The notes beneath the pieces were generated by a model. It was given only the letters and a program-made list of their open reading frames with translations. It searched no databases and was not told the DNA's origin. The position numbers and the translations under genes are program-made. DNA of 64,000 bases from Mikania micrantha (Eukaryota > Streptophyta > Magnoliopsida > Asterales > Asteraceae). Within the stretch, counting starts at the first letter, position 1, and every line of letters begins with the position of its first letter. This document shows, in pieces, positions 48,096 through 59,979 of this stretch. The stretch covers positions 61,241,648 through 61,305,647 of the forward strand of contig CM018685.1 in NCBI GenBank assembly GCA_009363875.1. The letters run 5' to 3'.

Positions 48096-51000
48096 ATGGC
48101 TCAATCTTTATTCATCACCGTACCAAAATCAACCACGATTTTCACTCCTGTAACCTCCCCATCATGCACCATCATCTTCATCTTCACCCTCTGCATTATC
48201 TCCATCGTCACCCTCCACCACCGCCACCCACCAACTCCACCACCGCCGTCCTTCACCGCACGCCACCCACCATTCACCTCCACTTTTCTAAATTCCGCAT
48301 CCAATTACACCATCGCTAACCACCTCCGCCACCTCACCCTCCATCCTCATCTCGCCGGCACCCCACCATCATCCGCCGCCGCCGATTACGTCAGGTCCCA
48401 ATTCGAATCTTACAATCTCCAAACCCACGTCACCAACTATCACGTATTGTTATCCTACCCCTTGTACTCATCACTCACGGCGCACTTTAACAACAGCACC
48501 ACCACCGGAGTTCCACTTCCGGTGACAGAACCGGGTTTAGGCTCAGGTCCTGACTCTGAAGTTGTAAAACCCTACCACGCTTACTCTCCGTCGGGATCGG
48601 GGTACGGTAAGGCGGTGTATGTTAACCACGGTCGGGAAGAGGACTACCGTGCACTGGCGGCGGTTGGGGTTGAGGTTAAGGGTTGTATAGCTGTTGTAAA
48701 GAGAGGTGGTGGGATGTCGAGGAATTCGGTGGTGGTGAAGGCGGCGGAGAAAGGGGTGGTGGCGGTTGTTATGTATACCAGCGGCACCGGTGATGGGGTT
48801 GAAAGGGGAACGGTGTTGGATGGTGTTGGGGACCCATTGACTCCAGGGTGGGCTGCTGCAACCGGTGGAGATGTAGAGAGGTTGAGGGTGGAGGATGGTG
48901 AGGCTTCGGGTCGGTTTCCGGGTGTGGCATCAATGCCTGTGTCTGCCCAGACCGCGGAGCGGATTCTCGGGTCGCTTCAAGGGGCCAGATTGCCCTATTT
49001 ATGGAGGGATGGTGACCTAAAGTTTGACAGGGTTGGGCCTGGACCAACTTTCTTGAATTTCACATATCAGGTTTGATCTTCGGTTTCATGGTGTATGGAG
49101 TACTATGGACCACTTAAACTGTACTTATTCAGTTATTCTCTCAGTTTCAAATATAATATGTTGAATGCACCTTAAATTTCTAGTTAGGGTATAAAAAATA
49201 ATTGAAATTTGAAACCACATTATCCCAATTTAGGATGCACAAGTTTGAAAATTTTGATTAATTCATGCTCTTAATTTTGTTGAATGTTTGATGATTTCTT
49301 GATTAGGGGGAGAATAAGGTTGCAACGATCCAAAATGTTTTTGGTGTGATAAAGGGGTCAGAAGAGTCAGACCGGTTTGTGGTGCTTGGTAACCATAGGG
49401 ATGCATGGACCTATGGAGCCGTTGACCCGAATAGTGGGACTGCCGCTCTTATTGATATAGCGCGTAGGTATTCTTTGATGATGCGTATGGGGTGGAATCC
49501 TAAAAGAACGATTTATCTATGCAGTTGGGATGCAGAAGAATTTGGGATGGTAAGCAATATTCCATCATAACTAATAACAGATGACTGGTAAAAGAAACAT
49601 AGCATTCATTCGTGAGTGTTCAAATGCAAGTCATGGTAGTTGTCGAGTATTGAACCATAAGAATCTTGAATTTATAGGCAAGAATCAAAGAATACCAATA
49701 AATATTGTTTTTATTTCCGGGTATTTTAAATATTTAACAAATAGTTGTACATTTATGATGATTTTATGGTTTTAGATCGGATCTACCGAATGGGTTGAGC
49801 AAAATCTTGTAAATTTGGGCTCAAAGGCTGTAGCATATATCAATGTGGACTGTGCTGTTCAAGGGCCAGGATTTTTTGCTGCTACAACGCCTCAACTTGA
49901 TGATATTCTTGTTGAGGTTACCAAGACGGTATACATAACTTATTAAGTGAATGTGCTAGGTTATGTATCGTGTCAACTTGTTGCGTTCTAGGGATTACAT
50001 TTGATGCAGATGTTTTATGATAAAACGACAGGTTACTGATCCTGATTTCCCGGGTTCAACACTCTTTGAGAAGTGGAGAACAAATACTGAAGGCCCTCCT
50101 TTGGTATGTATAATGCAACATTGTTTTGTGCTTCGACGAAGTCAAAAGTTGACATTCCATAACAAAGTTACATTTTTTTTGGCGGAGTTGTAGATTGGGA
50201 GACTTAGTGACGTTTTCTCCGACTTTTCTCCATTTTTGCATCATGCCGGGGTTCCTTCTGTTGATCTTTACTATGGCAAAGGTACCCTCAAATATTAGGG
50301 GAAAAAATCGACTCTTGTGGATAAATACATCATATACATGAATGTGATACATACATAATACTTAATGTTTGCTAATAGTTCTTCTGAATCTTATTTTCGT
50401 ATTCTAGAATTCTCGGTTTACCACACTGCTTTTGACTCCTATGACTGGATGGTTAAGCATGGAGATCCATTATTTCACCGTCATGTTGCTGGTTAGCCTT
50501 TTCTGATACATCTTTTGACGAATTAAATCCTAAATTTATCATCATGAATAAAATAAAATATTATTTTCTTATTTTTCATCTTAGTTGCTGATGTTTGGGG
50601 ACTGCTTGCACTTCACTTAACCGACGATCCTATCCTACCTTTCAACCATCTTTCATACGTAGCTCAGTTGCAGGTACTATAACTATTAACCGTTGTTTCA
50701 GTAAAATTTAAAATTTAGCTTATTTTGTGATCATGAGCAATATATTGTTGATTATGCAGAATTACACACAATCATTATCCATATTGATTAAAGGGGATGT
50801 CTCTTTGGTTCCTATAACATCTGCCATTGAAGAACTTGCAAATGCAGCCAAACAAGTCGAAAATGAAATGAAGGTTTCTCATTTATTTGTGTGTGTTTTT
50901 AGTGAACCGTTTCTTGGGTACATTTTAATCGCGTTCCCAACTGATTTAGTTTGTTGATTTGACTTTGAAGTTGACCGAACATCTTATAATTCAACTTAAC

Positions 51001-51463
51001 AGAGCATGAAAGAGGAAGAAACCAAAGGCCATGTTTCCGTTCTAAAAAGACGCATGTTGAATAATCGGTTGATGTTTGCTGAAAGAGGCTTTTTGGATTC
51101 GGATGGTATTCCAGGAAGAAAATGGTTTAAGCATCTTGTAAGTATTCTTTCTTACCACACATGCGCGCGGTCACACATTGTACTATCTTTTGTTTGTGTT
51201 AGTTTTTATTTGAATGAAATATATTGATAACGTAAGTTCATTATTGTTAAATAAAATGTCTAAAATACCCTTGATTAAGTGACTGAGATAGTGATGTGGT
51301 GTAGGTATATGGACCATCTAGCGAGGGTAAACTGGGTTTTTTCCCAGGAGTTGCAGACGCTATTTACGGGTCAAAAACGCAGGCAGTGATCCAACATGAA
51401 ATATGGAGGGTTGCCAGGGCCATCCAAAGGGCTGCAAGTGCTTTGAAAGGTGAACTAACCTAG
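48096..51463 (+). CDS. AMP1-like: AMP1-like glutamate carboxypeptidase II (M28 family), ten exons
   Basis: Exons: 48096-49070, 49307-49549, 49776-49928, 50032-50103, 50194-50281, 50408-50491, 50585-50673, 50760-50873, 51003-51137, 51305-51463. All junctions are GT-AG and in phase; predicted 703 residues, close to plant AMP1. A short cytoplasmic N-terminus precedes a membrane anchor (about 23-41). A protease-associated region follows, then the M28 zinc peptidase, then a helical dimerisation domain. Zinc and catalytic residues match human GCPII: H355 (GNHRD), D365 (VDPNSG), E402/E403 (WDAEEFG), D431 (INVDC), H516 (YHT). Arabidopsis AMP1 sits in the ER membrane, restrains shoot meristem size and affects cytokinin levels and miRNA-directed translational repression; its substrate is not settled. 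AMP1 and its paralogue LAMP1 cannot be separated by eye. The ATG at 48096 precedes the membrane anchor; an in-frame ATG at 47964 would add 44 residues. Confidence 0.95.
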
Positions 51464-51774
51464 TATGTATGTATGTATGTATAACGGCTTGCGTGTATAG
51501 ATGCATCTAACATGAATTCAGGTGTTTTTTACGCCGTGTCGTTTTGAGAAATGATTCGTCACAAATATAGAAGTAACCTAAGTTAGGTTTTACTATTGTG
51601 TGCTCCATGACAAAAGTACATACTGCTATGATTTTGTAATGTGGACTCTTGACTATTTACATAAGTGTGATTTTGTTCAATGTTCATAAAAAATAAATCA
51701 GCTTTATAAGGACCTTAACATCGGCTAAAGTTTCATTTTCGTGTATTATTAGAAAGAAAGGCCATAGTGCTCCA

Positions 51775-51950
51775 TTTAATAAAAAACAATCGTGAACGCC
51801 ACCATTAGGCGCCTCTCACCGATTGGTCCCACGGCCAACATGAGGGAGGTAAATCGCGTGACCTAGGGAAAATTGGGTGGTGCCGGGCTTTAAACCCTAG
51901 ACCTTCATTACGGATTCCCACCCTCTTATGACTGCCTATTATTGTGTATT
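51775..51950 (-). mobile_element. Possible degenerate SINE downstream of AMP1-like gene
   Basis: The minus strand reads a B-box-like GGTCTAGGGTTTAAAGCCC and ends in an A/T-rich tail. No A box or TSD is clear. It is GC-richer than its surroundings. Confidence 0.3.
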
Positions 51951-52058
51951 ACAGGCTGTAAATTAGGTGATTTTTGTAAATTGCAAGATGATAAATGACT
52001 ACTAAGTTTACAGAATACAAAGAAATAAACTGACTACTAACGTTTACCATGACTAACC

Positions 52059-52327
52059 TAGAGATGGGCAAAAAGAAAACCCTTTGTGAAACTGGAAACG
52101 ATTACGCGAACTGGCGGGTGTAGGCGTTTTTGGTTTTTCAAGGAAATCAGAACTGGTTTCACCTATACCCGGTCAAAACCTGAACTGGAATCGGCCAAAA
52201 GCCGTTTGAAACTGGTCAAAAATTCGACCCAAATCGGACCGGTTATTGACTTTGTTGAATGTTGACTAATACCGGAATCGTTTTGGAACTGGAACTGATT
52301 AAAAAAAAAGCGGTTTGCTCTCCTGTA
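52059..52327. mobile_element. Degenerate hAT MITE (269 bp)
   Basis: Diverged termini TAGAGATGGGCAAAAAG and GGTTTGCTCTCCTGTA. Flanks GACTAACC and ATGACTACC suggest a decayed 8-bp TSD. The interior has ACCGG-type motifs as in the TAGAGGTG group. Confidence 0.65.
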
Positions 52328-52374
52328 ATGACTACCAACGTTTACCATAAAACATGGACAACTCCTTGATCTAA

Positions 52375-52679
52375 CTAGAGGTGAACAAAAAAATCGGTTC
52401 GGGTCTACAAACCGGTTTCAGCCAAACTGGTTCCTAAACCGGCCCGAATTGTCGGTTTGGCATAGGTTTGAGAATTTGGCTTTAAAATCGGTTTACAAAC
52501 AGACCCGAACCGTTTTCAAACCCTTTCATACCGGTTTCAAACCCCTCTAAACCGGTTTTAACCTCTCCAAACCGGTTCCTATAGGTTTGGCATCCCCTTC
52601 TCTCAAACCAGTTTCCAAACCGGACTGGCTCCTAACCCGAAACCGGTTTGGCAAAAAAAAACCGGTTTCTGCACCACTA
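52375..52679. mobile_element. hAT MITE (305 bp), imperfect TSD
   Basis: Termini TAGAGGTGAACAAAAA and CTGCACCACTA. Flanks GATCTAAC and GATCTGAG match at six of eight bases. The interior repeats AACCGGTTT many times on both strands. Confidence 0.75.
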
Positions 52680-53222
52680 GATCTGAGTTGACAAAAAAAA
52701 CATTGGACAAGCAAAATAAAATGGGTTCAACAATACTTGCAGCTAAAACTGCCGATCACATCATCACAATGCATCCTTCTTATCCATTTATTTAGCCCAA
52801 AAACAACCTCACTTAGCCCAAAACAACCTGGCCCATTAAACAGAAAACCCATGACAATATTGACACCGCTTCCTTGGGAGAGTATAGATGAAGTTGAAAC
52901 CAAAGTTTTTAAAACCATCGAAGATGATTAGAATTTTCAAGATGGGAGCATTAATGTTACTCGGTCCATGCGCCAGCCCATACGCATGCATCAGTAAACA
53001 ACCCACACGTATGAACTCAGTATTCAACCCGTATGGACTCAGTATTCAACATGTATGGACTCAGTATTCAGCCCATAATAAATTTTTTTTACTGTGAATG
53101 AACCCGATTCTTAATTACACCGAATACTACCACCTACATTACCTCATGTTAGGTTTCAAACCATGATATTCTAAGACACAAGGTTTGTACCCAAGTAGAA
53201 TACTTATGTTGGTAATTTTGAC

Positions 53223-53724
53223 TAGGGGTGTAAACGAGCCAAGCCGATCCCGAGTTCGTTAAGGCTCGAGCTCGAGCTCGGCTCGTTAAGAGTTTTATTT
53301 ACCAGGCTCGAGCTTGGCTCGGCTCGTTTAAATTTTATATATTTAATTTATTTACTTTAATTACTAATTTAATTATATTTATAATTATATTTGCTAAATT
53401 TAACATTATATATTTAATTTAAATATATTTATCATAATTTTATATATATAAATAATTAATTTTATAAATAAACTCTTAATATAATACATAAAAATTATAT
53501 AAACAAAAAACTCGTTAAGGCTCGAGAGCCGGCTCGAGCTCGATATGCAAAGCTCGAGCTATATGCAAAGCTCGAGCTTGGACTCGATAACTAAACGAGC
53601 CACACTTTTGGGCTCGGGCTCGTTAGGGCTAGAGCTCGGGCTCGTTAAGGCTCGGCTCGTTCGAGTTTTTTAACGATCCGATCCCGAGTATTTCACGAGA
53701 TGCATTGGTTCGTTTACACCGCTA
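53223..53724. mobile_element. hAT MITE (502 bp), TSD ATTTTGAC
   Basis: Termini TAGGGGTGTAAACGAGCCAA and TTGGTTCGTTTACACCGCTA, inverted repeats matching at 18 of 20 positions. The perfect duplication ATTTTGAC lies at 53215-53222 and 53725-53732. Subterminal regions are packed with GGCTCGAGCTCG and GGCTCGTTAAGG motifs; the middle is AT-rich. Confidence 0.92.
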
Positions 53725-53732
53725 ATTTTGAC

Positions 53733-54840
53733 TATGATTAATTACACAATTCAAGTCGTTCCTTTCATATGTATTCAAGCTCCTTTTTTATTCGTATTTA
53801 AGCATCTTTTGATCAAATTAGATGTTTACCTTGCATGTTGTGTCAGTAATTTCACATTGAACATAATAAATATGATCTCAAATATCAAAACTCCAGATCA
53901 AATAAAAGTTATTGTACCATAAAACCTTAAAGCGTAAAGCATAAAAGTTCTATAAAATAATAGCAAAATGTTATACAATTGATATTATGTAAAAAAAAAG
54001 GTTCAATCATATCTTCCTAATATAATTACTTGATCACAATGGGTGTGGCAACATCATAGATATCAAAAGGAGATAAAAAAATGTTCGCAATGACTTTCAA
54101 TCTATTCTATATGTTAAATTAAACAACAATGAAAAACATAAACTCAAACATAAACGTAATGTTAAAATTCATAAAACCAAAACAATAAAAAATGCTTGGT
54201 AAGTCGTATGAAACTAATGTAGACATACAAAATAAGGATTATAAAGTTACAACAATAAAAAAAAAAAAAAAAAGAAGGAGTAAATTCACTTGAATTTTTT
54301 TACCAAATTCTAACGTAAAGTACAACAAAAGTCACTCATGATTTGATTGACTAACTTACAAAGTTGTCTACTTTCAAGCGATTGAAGTATCAATTATATG
54401 TATTATTTAATTATTATTATTATTATTCAATAATTATTATTGGCTTGAAAGTGTATATATAATATAACTATGTTACTATCTAGTGTATTACATGGTTATG
54501 ATAAAAAAAATATGATAAATAGTTATCAATTAACATTTAAACAATAGGATTAAAAAACTGAATTTAAAAAAAAATATGATAAGAAGATATTTAAATATTA
54601 TATGGGATTAAAACCTGAATTTAAACAATACAATGCGATGGATGTAAATACTAGCTAGGCACTACGTACTTATGCTAATTAAAAAACTGAATTTAAATTT
54701 TAAACAATACAAACTATTTTTGCTTGAACACCCAACCAACTAGTTTTATATTCATTCGGTGGGCGGTACAACGGTATAATCGAATCAATTTAGTAAAATT
54801 CATTATACAATAAATAATAATTGTTTAACTAAGATAAATG
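53733..54840. other. AT-rich intergenic stretch
   Basis: No gene, RNA gene or clear element is seen. It includes a long A-run near 54258 and short ATT runs near 54410-54440. Confidence 0.5.
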
Positions 54841-54843
54841 TGA

Positions 54844-55140
54844 GACCACCCGTAGTGGGAACACCGCGGGACGAGTGGGGTGTAGCGGGGCTGCGGCATC
54901 CGGCGGGAACACCGCCTCCTCCCCGGTGGGATTGATTTTGTGAATTGGGCGGCCCTCGCTCCCCGCTTTCCTCTCTCGATTTTGATTGGTGATTGTGGGT
55001 GTTTTAAGGTTTAGTGGGGTGATGATGTGACATAGTGGGGAAGGTTACCATTAAGGAGTTTTAAGATTTTTAGTGGAGTGATGACATTGCAACGAATTTC
55101 AGTAAGGTGAATTTCAGTGGGGTGAGTATTACGGATGGTC
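54844..55140. mobile_element. Short TIR MITE (PIF/Harbinger-like?)
   Basis: Inverted ends GACCACCCGTA and TACGGATGGTC, flanked by TGA on both sides (54841-54843 and 55141-55143). A GC-rich half with GGGGCTGCGG-type sequence contrasts with its AT-rich surroundings. The 3-bp flank suggests PIF/Harbinger, but those normally prefer TTA or TAA, so the class is unsure. It ends about 420 bases before the USP start codon. Confidence 0.55.
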
Positions 55141-55363
55141 TGATAGCGGGAAAGTTGGGATAAATTGTTTTCATAAGTAACTCCTAAATTGAATTTACAA
55201 GACTCAGATTTATTCTCAGTAATTTTAAACAGTCCAAATCTTCTCTTAAAGCAATTGAATTAACCGGAAACCATATATATATATAATTAACTATTTATAG
55301 AATTCAGATTTCCGGTTTTAGAAGCCGATAAACAGGTGATGTACGTAGATATATGAAATCTTA

Positions 55364-55473
55364 ACACGTGGAACCAAAAAATGACGTGTCAGTTTCATAA
55401 TGTGCATCCATGCCACGGGTTTATTATTGCTGACCAAACTAGGCTACTAAATAAGTAAATAACAAATACGTGG
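55364..55473 (+). promoter_or_regulatory. ACGT-core (ABRE/G-box-like) cluster upstream of USP
   Basis: Three ACGT cores in 110 bases: ACACGTGG (55364-55371), GACGTGTC (55383-55390) and ACGTGG (55468-55473). bZIP factors of abscisic acid and stress signalling bind such motifs in plants. Their position 90-200 bases before the start codon fits a stress-responsive promoter; binding is inferred. Confidence 0.5.
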
Positions 55474-55559
55474 TACGTTTGAACCTTAATCTGTGAAGAT
55501 ACAGACAGAAACGACTGGAGATATCAACTCCGGCGAAGGAGACGGTTGCGCCGCCGCTC

Positions 55560-57153
55560 GTGCAGGTACAAGTGCAGAAACAGGAGACGATAATGAAGGT
55601 GTTGGTAGCCATAGATGAGAGTGAAGGGAGTTTGTATGCTCTTCAATGGGCCCTTGAAAACTTGTTTTTCCTCCATAACCACCGAGAGACTGCAGCTCCG
55701 GTGGCGGAGGGATCACCCATGATCACAGTCATTCATGTCCAACCGCATTTCCTGCCGCCACACACGGCGGTGCCTGTTGGTCCCGGTAACTTACGTTTTT
55801 CAAGATGTTACGGTTTACATACATGTTTACACCTATGTTTTCAAAACCGAACCAAACGTTGAACTGGATATCTTACTAGTTACTAGTCGAACCGGATTTT
55901 AGAACAAGATGAAATAATAAATATATAAAATATTCCAAAAAGAATTATAATCTAAACAAACATAATTAATGTTTAAATTAACGTAGTCATATTAAAAGAA
56001 ATATAAGGTTTGGTTTTAATACTTCTATCATTTTGATTTTAACTTTTTAAAAAAAAAAACTGAAAACTAGTCCGACAATGAACCGGTTCCTGGTCTGACC
56101 GGTTTGCTTGAAGCCGGTTCGCATGCTCACTTTGGGCCGGGCAACCCTCCAGCACGACGAAGGATAACTAGGGCCAGGGGTGGCCTTGGCTCCTGCTTTT
56201 TTTCGGCTCAGAAGCATGTATGTAATAGGATTTGGTCGGAAAATTTTATATTAATAGAGTCCGGCCCCCGTACAGAAAAATTTCATTTACTAGGACCAGG
56301 GGAGGACGTGGCTTTCGGCCCCCCTACAAAAATTTTTCAATCTTCGTCCATGTTTACACACGTACCATTATAGATCGATCTGGTACACATATAACCTGAT
56401 TCGGTGGCGAAGCGAATTAAGTCCTAAATATGAACTCTAACAAGTATTAATTTTTCGGTAGAAAAACGTATAAAATTATGATACGGAGTGGAAAAAACAG
56501 GGGCGGCGGCCCCTTGGGCCTAACTATCCTTCGCCCATGACTTGATTAAACCCTCAAATTAATTTAATTTAATTTTGCGACAGTTATATTTGCGACACCG
56601 GCTGTGATGGATTATGCAAAGAAGGCACAAGAAGAAAGTGCTGCGGAAGTCATTTCTCGTGCAACAAAACTATGCGAACAAAACATGGTTAATTAAGAAA
56701 CTCCTGTTTGATTATCAAAATACTCACCATTTTTTTTGTTACATTAATTGATTGCGGTCACTTGTAAAATTAATTGATTTAGTAGTGTGTGTGTGTGTGT
56801 ATATTACAAATTAATTTTGGTTTATAAAATGAATTTTGATTAAATAAAACAGATTAAAGCAGACATGATGGTGATTAGAGGGAACCCAAAGGAAATGATA
56901 GTTGATGCAGTAGAGGACATGAATCCTGATCTCCTGGTTGTTGGAAGTAGAGGCCTTGGGCAGATCAAAAGGTAATATTAATATTACTATAAAAAATTAA
57001 TTAAGGTTGAATTAATGCATTAATAATTAATTAATTAATTAATAAGGTGTTTGTTTTTACAGGGCGTTTTTGGGGAGTGTTAGTGATTATTGTGCGCATC
57101 ATGCTAAATGTCCGGTTCTTATAGTACGCCCACCAAAAGCATCCAACAAGTGA
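55560..57153 (+). CDS. Universal stress protein (USPA-like, ATP-binding type), four exons
   Basis: Exons 55560-55785, 56584-56687, 56853-56971, 57063-57153; all GT-AG and in phase; predicted 179 residues. The first beta strand is KVLVAIDESEGSLYALQWAL. The nucleotide-binding motif G-x2-G-x9-G-S is complete at 141-155 (GSRGLGQ then LGSVSDY), and the fold closes with CPVLIVRPP. This motif marks the ATP-binding class. Plant single-domain USPs are soluble and implicated in drought, salt, hypoxia and oxidative responses; a specific role cannot be read from sequence. The ATG at 55560 adds eleven residues before MKVLVAID at 55593, and either could be used. Intron 1 (798 bp) holds transposon remnants. 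ACGT motifs lie upstream. Confidence 0.93.
56095..56545. repeat. Degenerate transposon sequence in USP intron 1
   Basis: Contains GGCCCCCCTACAAAAATTT, GGCCCCCGTACAGAAAAATTT and GGGGCGGCGGCCCC phrases, similar to the ends of widespread plant elements with GGGGCGGAC termini. Boundaries are unclear. An 89-residue open frame (56104-56373) is accidental. Confidence 0.4.
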
Positions 57154-57211
57154 ACTCCATCCAATCCAATATAATGCTCCTGCAAATAGCTTAGTCATGT
57201 CTAGATGCAAT

Positions 57212-57236
57212 TAATAATAATAATAATAATAATAAT
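57212..57236. repeat. AAT microsatellite
   Basis: (AAT)n run in the presumed 3' untranslated or downstream region of the USP gene. Confidence 0.8.
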
Positions 57237-57649
57237 ATATCTATGGTTACAACTTAATTTCTTTGTGTTACAAATAGCATATATATCAACAATAAGCTGA
57301 TAGTACGTTGTTTTATAAATTAACTTTTGTTATTGTAACTTGTTTGTATTCATTGTATATGTATCCGTAGGTCGATAATAAGTTGAGATAATTGGAATGT
57401 TGTATGCTTATCCTTTTAAGTTTATTATTATTATTTTTTTGTATTGGAATGTTGTTATATATTTGATTGTTTGAATTAAAGTATAATAATTAAATATATA
57501 AACTTATTAATTTTTTTTGTAATAGAATAATGGAATATGCCCCTTTTTTGTAAAATCTTAACGATAAAAGGAAAAAAATAAGATGATACAAGAGTCGTCA
57601 AGAAAAGATGTCTCGCATGTATTATATTGCACAACACTACATATTTTGG

Positions 57650-58455
57650 GTCCTTTGACCGATCTTGATGATATGCTATGTTTTTTTCGAAAATGAAAGT
57701 AAATGGAAGAAAAAATACGTAGAAAATGAGTTTACGTTTTTATTATAAAACAATAATAAAAACGGCGGACCCATGAATTTTTTAATGGGGGTCGGAACTT
57801 TATTGGGGCTATTGTATGTCATTAAATATTTTATTTTTTGGACCGATTAGAATTGGGCCGGGCCAGATTACCAAAAAAAATGAAAAAACTAAAGTAAATC
57901 AAAAATCATTAGAGTTGTTGCTCCTATTTATGTCAAAAATTCGATCCTTTTAAGTTACAAATAATGCATATTGGGTTATTTGAGTATTAATTTTATTAAT
58001 TTTGCTTTCCAAATGGTTTTAAATTGGGCTTCAACAGTGCCATCAAAATTTCATGGGGGTCGGTGTCAAAATTTCTTGGGGGTCGGTTAAGATCAGATCG
58101 TATATAGAACACTTTAAAATAAAAGTTCATGGGGGTCGGTTGACCCCCATAAAATGGGCTAGGTCCGCCCCTAAATAAAATATACATAATAACAATAGTG
58201 TCCTTTGACCGATCTTGATAATATGCTATGTTTTTTTCGGAAATGAAAGTAAATGGAAGAAAAAGTATGTAGAAAATGAGTTTACGTTTTTATATAAAAT
58301 AATAATAAAATATACATAATAACGAGAGTGTTCTTTGATCGATCTTGATGATATGCTGTGTTTTTTTTGGAAATGAAAGTAAATGGAAGAAAAAGTATGT
58401 AAAAAATGAGTTTACGTTTTTATTATAAAACAATAATAAAATATACATAATAACG
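57650..58455. repeat. Three ~130-bp tandem repeats, first one interrupted
   Basis: Units begin GTCCTTTGACCGATCTTGAT at 57650, a near match at 58200 and another at 58330, and end in AATATACATAATAAC. The first unit is split by the MITE at 57763-58172. After the insert is removed the period is about 130 bp. Confidence 0.8.
57763..58172. mobile_element. MITE with GGCGGACC ends, nested in tandem repeat
   Basis: Left GGCGGACCCATGAATTTT and right GGTCCGCCCCT are inverted. TGGGGGTCGG phrases recur several times inside. Flanks AATAAAA on both sides suggest a short duplication. It interrupts the first 130-bp unit, so it is younger than the tandem array. Confidence 0.65.
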
Positions 58456-59035
58456 ATACTCTCGTTATTAATAAGAAATAATATAGTACAATACCGGTTA
58501 CAACATTAAAATAAAATAAATAAATTATAAATTTATATACTAAATTTGTTTTGATCTATGTCTTTGTTAAATACTACAAATAGCCTCTTTGATTAGAGCA
58601 TGATCCATGTTGAGTCTTTAATCAAATCTTTTAATGATGTTTTCAATCCATTGTGTCTTTCACTTAATCTTCACTGCAACACGAATTAGACGTGTTGATG
58701 ATCGTGGTTGAGGCACGTATTCAACACGCTTCCCTTAAAACAGATTTCGCGCATCTTCTCAAGACGAACGCGTCTGTCTCTCAGGGTACAACAACCAAAA
58801 CAGTACACAATCAATATTAACCTAAAATTTTTGCACTTTTCTAAATGTTGCGAAATGCAACTCGAATTTACACCGAGGCAAATTCGATTTGCATTGCGAA
58901 TTAGTCAAAACACAAAAAAAAAACCCCATAAATATGTATAATAAAGACCATGAAAAAAAACCCAAAGATTCGGGCAGTTTTTGTCAAAGTTTTTGAGTTA
59001 CCACAATTACAGTGGGTTAACAACGGAACATTCCC
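58456..59035. other. Intergenic, nothing recognised
   Basis: No gene or element identified. One open frame (58708-58941) has no recognisable motif. Confidence 0.4.
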
Positions 59036-59045
59036 CTATATATAT

Positions 59046-59480
59046 ATATATAGGGGTATGATCAAATAAAAAGTGTATTTTGCCTAAGAAGGCTAAAAAG
59101 GATTTTTAAAACCTTCAAAACCGACCCAAACGAAGTCCGATCGAGCTCATTTGGATGGAATTGAAACCGTATCGTCGAACTCTATAATATTAGCCTTTAA
59201 GTTTTAGATTTAACGTTTAGTTATAAAGCTTAGGTTTTATGGCTTGGTTTTTAACTTTTAGGTTTTATCTTTAGCCTTTATTGTTTGAGTTTAAAGTTTA
59301 GGTTTTAGTATTATGGTTTATGGTTTGGGTTTTAACGTTCCGGGTTTAAGGTTCGACAAGACGGTTCCAAGGACGCAAAAATGAGTTAGTTCGGAGTTTG
59401 TTTGAGTCGGTTTTCAAATTTTTAAAATTCCTTCTTAGCCTTCTTAGGCAAAATAGATTTTTTAGGGGAACATTTCCCTA
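59046..59480 (+). mobile_element. TA-microsatellite-associated element, copy 2
   Basis: Preceded by (TA)n at 59036-59052 and followed by CCCTATATAT. It has inverted ends TTTTGCCTAAGAAGGCTAA and TTAGCCTTCTTAGGCAAAAT. The interior contains many TTTAAGTTTTAG/GGTTTTA phrases and a GACAAGACGGTTCC segment, the reverse of copy 1 (24957-25395). No coding sequence. Confidence 0.7.
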
Positions 59481-59489
59481 TATATGGGT

Positions 59490-59860
59490 TGGATCAACTA
59501 AGAAGAGATTTTTGCCTAAGAAGAGTAATAACTAATAGAAATTTGACACGTGTCATCATAAAACAGTAATACAGTACACAAAACGAAATACAGTACAAAA
59601 AGAAACAAAATCCAGTACAAAAAATAAAAAATCTAGTACATAAAAAATCCAGTACAAAAAAAATAAAATATAGTGCAAAAAACAAAAATTTAATACAAAA
59701 ACCACAAAAATCTAGTATAAAAAAATATAGAACAAATCTAGTAAAAAAAAATAAAAATATAGTATAAAAAATAAGATTTTATACCTAAATTATGTGACAC
59801 GTGTCAAATTCTTATTAGTTATCACTTTTCTTAGGCAAAAAGCTTTTCTTATTTGATCTT
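59490..59860. mobile_element. Related long-TIR element beside TA runs
   Basis: The left arm (GATCAACTAAGAAGAG, then TTTTTGCCTAAGAAGAG, then TTTGACACGTGTCA) and the right arm are inverted complements over about 65 bases with roughly 80% identity. The middle is built from CAGTACAAAAAA-type repeats. It shares the GCCTAAGAAG motif with the element on its left and lies between TA-rich runs. Confidence 0.65.
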
Positions 59861-59979
59861 TCTCCTATATATATATTATATTTATCAGAATGTAAACATG
59901 GGGGAATGAAATCCGAATTACAAAACAAGGGCATAAAGTAATCTTATGTTATTTTTTTTTTATGTATTGTATTTTTTAG

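Noticed and set aside
48101..49047. Minus-strand and alternative-frame ORFs in the AMP1-like first exon
   Set aside because: Overlap the clear coding frame and have low-complexity His/Pro or Trp/Arg composition.
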